64,000 nt of DNA from Croceimicrobium sp963977415 (GTDB lineage Bacteria > Bacteroidota > Bacteroidia > Flavobacteriales > Schleiferiaceae). Each line of letters begins with the position of its first letter. The stretch's first letter is position 1. Shown here piece by piece: positions 62,501 through 64,000 of the stretch. Position numbers and translations under genes: made by a program. The stretch spans positions 186,001 to 250,000 of the forward strand of contig CAXBOS010000001.1 of assembly GCA_963977415.1 (NCBI GenBank), read 5' to 3'. Below the pieces are notes generated by a model. The model was not told the origin of the DNA. It saw only the letters and a program-made list of their open reading frames with translations, and searched no databases.

Positions 62501-64000
62501 ATGCGCATTAGAAATTATTTCCTCGCTTTGGCAGTTCTTCTTTCAGTTATGCTAAAAGCACAAAATTGTACAGTTTATAGTCTCCCTTATTCCGAGAACT
62601 TTGATGGTAACTCCTGGGTTCCTGGGTCAGGTTTTTTTAATTTCATAAATAGCGGCGATACGATTGATTCTTGCTGGTTTAGGCCCAGTAATACGATCAT
62701 CAATAAATGGGGAAGCTTACAAACTAACTTTAATTTTTACACAGGACCAACGGTTGATGCAAGTGGTACCGGGAAATTTATTGGCTATGAATCCAATAGC
62801 GGTGGAGCAACATTAGGTATAATAAGGAGCCCTTCTATAGCAATAGTGAATGCCAATCAGCCTTATCTTTACTTTAAATATTACCTGCATGGTGCAGATA
62901 TAGGAACATTGACAGTTTCTGCTCTATCCAAAAGAACAGGTGCCTTGGTCGTACTAAAAACAAAAACAGGGCAAAGACAAGCCAATAAAACAAGCCCTTG
63001 GTTGGAAGATTCGGTAAGTTTATTACAATTTTCTGGCGATACTATACAAGTTACCTTTGGGGCTTCAGCTTTGGGTTTCGCTAGTGATATGGCCATAGAC
63101 GAAGTAGAGGTAAAAAACTTGGGGATTAATTGTGGAGCGCCCAGATTTTTAACGCAAACCGCCGCCGATAGTAGCTCAATGACCCTTACTTGGCTTTCAA
63201 CAAATGTAAATTCGCAATCGAAATTACGTTGGTATAATGTGATTAATGGTCCTTCTTCCATTGTTGATATTCCAAACGTTTCTAGCCCTTATACGCTTAC
63301 AGGTTTGCAGCCGGGTAATGATTATGTAATTCGAATTATTGATAGTTGTGGAAGTCAGTTGACTAACTCTATTGCTGGTACCTTTGCAACAGTCTGTGGC
63401 CCAGTATTACCAGATTTCACCTCTGTTAGTAGCTTTCTAGGGGTGAACTTTACATCTTTATCACAAAATGCTGATTCTATCATTTGGACTTTTGACACAT
63501 TAGGAGTTAGTCAAAGTTTTAACCCTAATTATATCTTTCCCAAGGCGGGACTGTATTCAATCCAAATCAAGGTTTTCAATGAATGCGGGCAAGTAGATAG
63601 CTTGCTAAAGATTATTGAAGTTTGTGATACCTTAGAGGCAGACTTTAGTAGAGAATTCCGCAATGACAGCGTTGTTTACATCGCGAATCCTCAAAATAAA
63701 GCAAGCGCTTATTTTTGGGATTTAGATGATGGTTTTACAGGGTCGGGAGATACCATTAGTGTAAAGTACACCAATTTTAATGCGAAAACAGTAAGTTTAT
63801 TGGCCATTAACAACTGTGGGGATTCAAGCTTTTTTTCTCAAAATTTTCCTTCTTGTCTTAGCCCTAAGGCAGATTGGACCTACACTATTTTAAATCCAAT
63901 TAATGCTGGCTTACGCATCGGTTTTAACGCCAGTTTGTCGCGCAATGCCAATTCCTATATTTGGGATTTTGGTGATGGAAATAGTGATACTGGAATTGCA
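62501..64000 (+). CDS. Large secreted PKD/Fn3 adhesin-like protein, 3' truncated by window edge
   Basis: The frame is open from ATG 62501 to the end of the window (500 codons) with no stop. It starts with a signal peptide (MRIRNYFLALAVLLSVMLKAQ), then a MAM/jellyroll-like domain (about 30-205), a fibronectin type III-like segment (about 210-300) and PKD-like domains (FWDLDDGFTG near 405; IWDFGDGNSD near 490). Such proteins in Bacteroidota often end in a T9SS sorting domain, which would lie outside. Function: surface adhesion or a secreted enzyme accessory region; unknown. Confidence 0.85.
   Translation, partial: MRIRNYFLALAVLLSVMLKAQNCTVYSLPYSENFDGNSWVPGSGFFNFINSGDTIDSCWFRPSNTIINKWGSLQTNFNFYTGPTVDASGTGKFIGYESNSGGATLGIIRSPSIAIVNANQPYLYFKYYLHGADIGTLTVSALSKRTGALVVLKTKTGQRQANKTSPWLEDSVSLLQFSGDTIQVTFGASALGFASDMAIDEVEVKNLGINCGAPRFLTQTAADSSSMTLTWLSTNVNSQSKLRWYNVINGPSSIVDIPNVSSPYTLTGLQPGNDYVIRIIDSCGSQLTNSIAGTFATVCGPVLPDFTSVSSFLGVNFTSLSQNADSIIWTFDTLGVSQSFNPNYIFPKAGLYSIQIKVFNECGQVDSLLKIIEVCDTLEADFSREFRNDSVVYIANPQNKASAYFWDLDDGFTGSGDTISVKYTNFNAKTVSLLAINNCGDSSFFSQNFPSCLSPKADWTYTILNPINAGLRIGFNASLSRNANSYIWDFGDGNSDTGIA

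Noticed and set aside
62881..63261. 126-residue minus-strand ORF
   Set aside because: Antisense to the open PKD protein frame that starts at 62501 and is the real gene.

Overview
The window is a chromosomal segment from a Bacteroidota bacterium, most likely a marine Flavobacteriales (Cryomorphaceae/Schleiferiaceae-like). This rests on four proteins with C-terminal type IX secretion (T9SS) sorting domains, a complete moxR-batABCDE aerotolerance operon, an S46 dipeptidyl-peptidase, exact TAnnTTTG -7 promoter elements with very short leaders, AT-rich DNA and frequent GTG/TTG starts. I see no insertion sequence, phage gene, integrase or CRISPR array. The segment is compact core genome: 53 protein-coding loci (one cut at each edge and one broken by a frameshift) and one tRNA.

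Layout. 1-2.8 kb: the end of a JmjC/cupin-8 protein, a Cys-cluster unknown and a T9SS-exported serine hydrolase. 2.8-6.4 kb: divergent cysteine dioxygenase versus a group II PLP decarboxylase plus Na+/solute symporter, which together look like a cysteine to hypotaurine route. 6.4-7.9 kb: a lipoprotein and MarC. 8.0-11.2 kb: a translationally coupled operon of a fatty acid hydroxylase/sterol desaturase, a twin-DTG protease and a secreted protein with four glycogen-binding modules. 11.4-15.7 kb: an ECF sigma/anti-sigma/adhesin-like module, a lipoprotein with a hairpin leader and a membrane-bound AraC regulator. 15.8-20.4 kb: tRNA-Ala(GGC), a lipoprotein, a BioD/DRTGG ATPase, dGTPase and an FMN reductase. 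20.4-28.6 kb: the bat operon on the minus strand.

28.6-35.7 kb: a PhoX-like phosphatase exported by Sec/T9SS, a di-haem cytochrome c peroxidase and a 7TMR-DISM hybrid histidine kinase. A short imperfect repeat flanks the phoX-peroxidase pair. 35.7-42.4 kb: PdeM-like phosphoesterase, MltF-like lytic transglycosylase, S46 peptidase, cystathionine synthase/lyase and an SDR. 42.6-49.2 kb: Spy-like protein, acyl-CoA carboxylase carboxyltransferase, a large unknown with a probable outer-membrane barrel, a thioredoxin-like protein with a hairpin leader, purQ and a frameshifted GNAT. 49.2-57.2 kb: T9SS BNR-repeat protein, ClC-CBS channel, aspS, tadA, a small membrane protein and a bacilliredoxin.

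57.4-62.0 kb: a starch/glycogen locus with a T9SS multi-domain glycan-binding protein divergent from a GH13 amylase and an S9-like hydrolase, sharing an operator-like palindrome. 62.5-64 kb: the start of a large PKD/Fn3 secreted protein that runs off the window.

The most interesting candidate system is the cysteine dioxygenase/decarboxylase/symporter cluster. The 8-11 kb operon, the Sec/T9SS PhoX-peroxidase pair and several leader hairpins come next. All calls come from reading the sequence; no database search was run.
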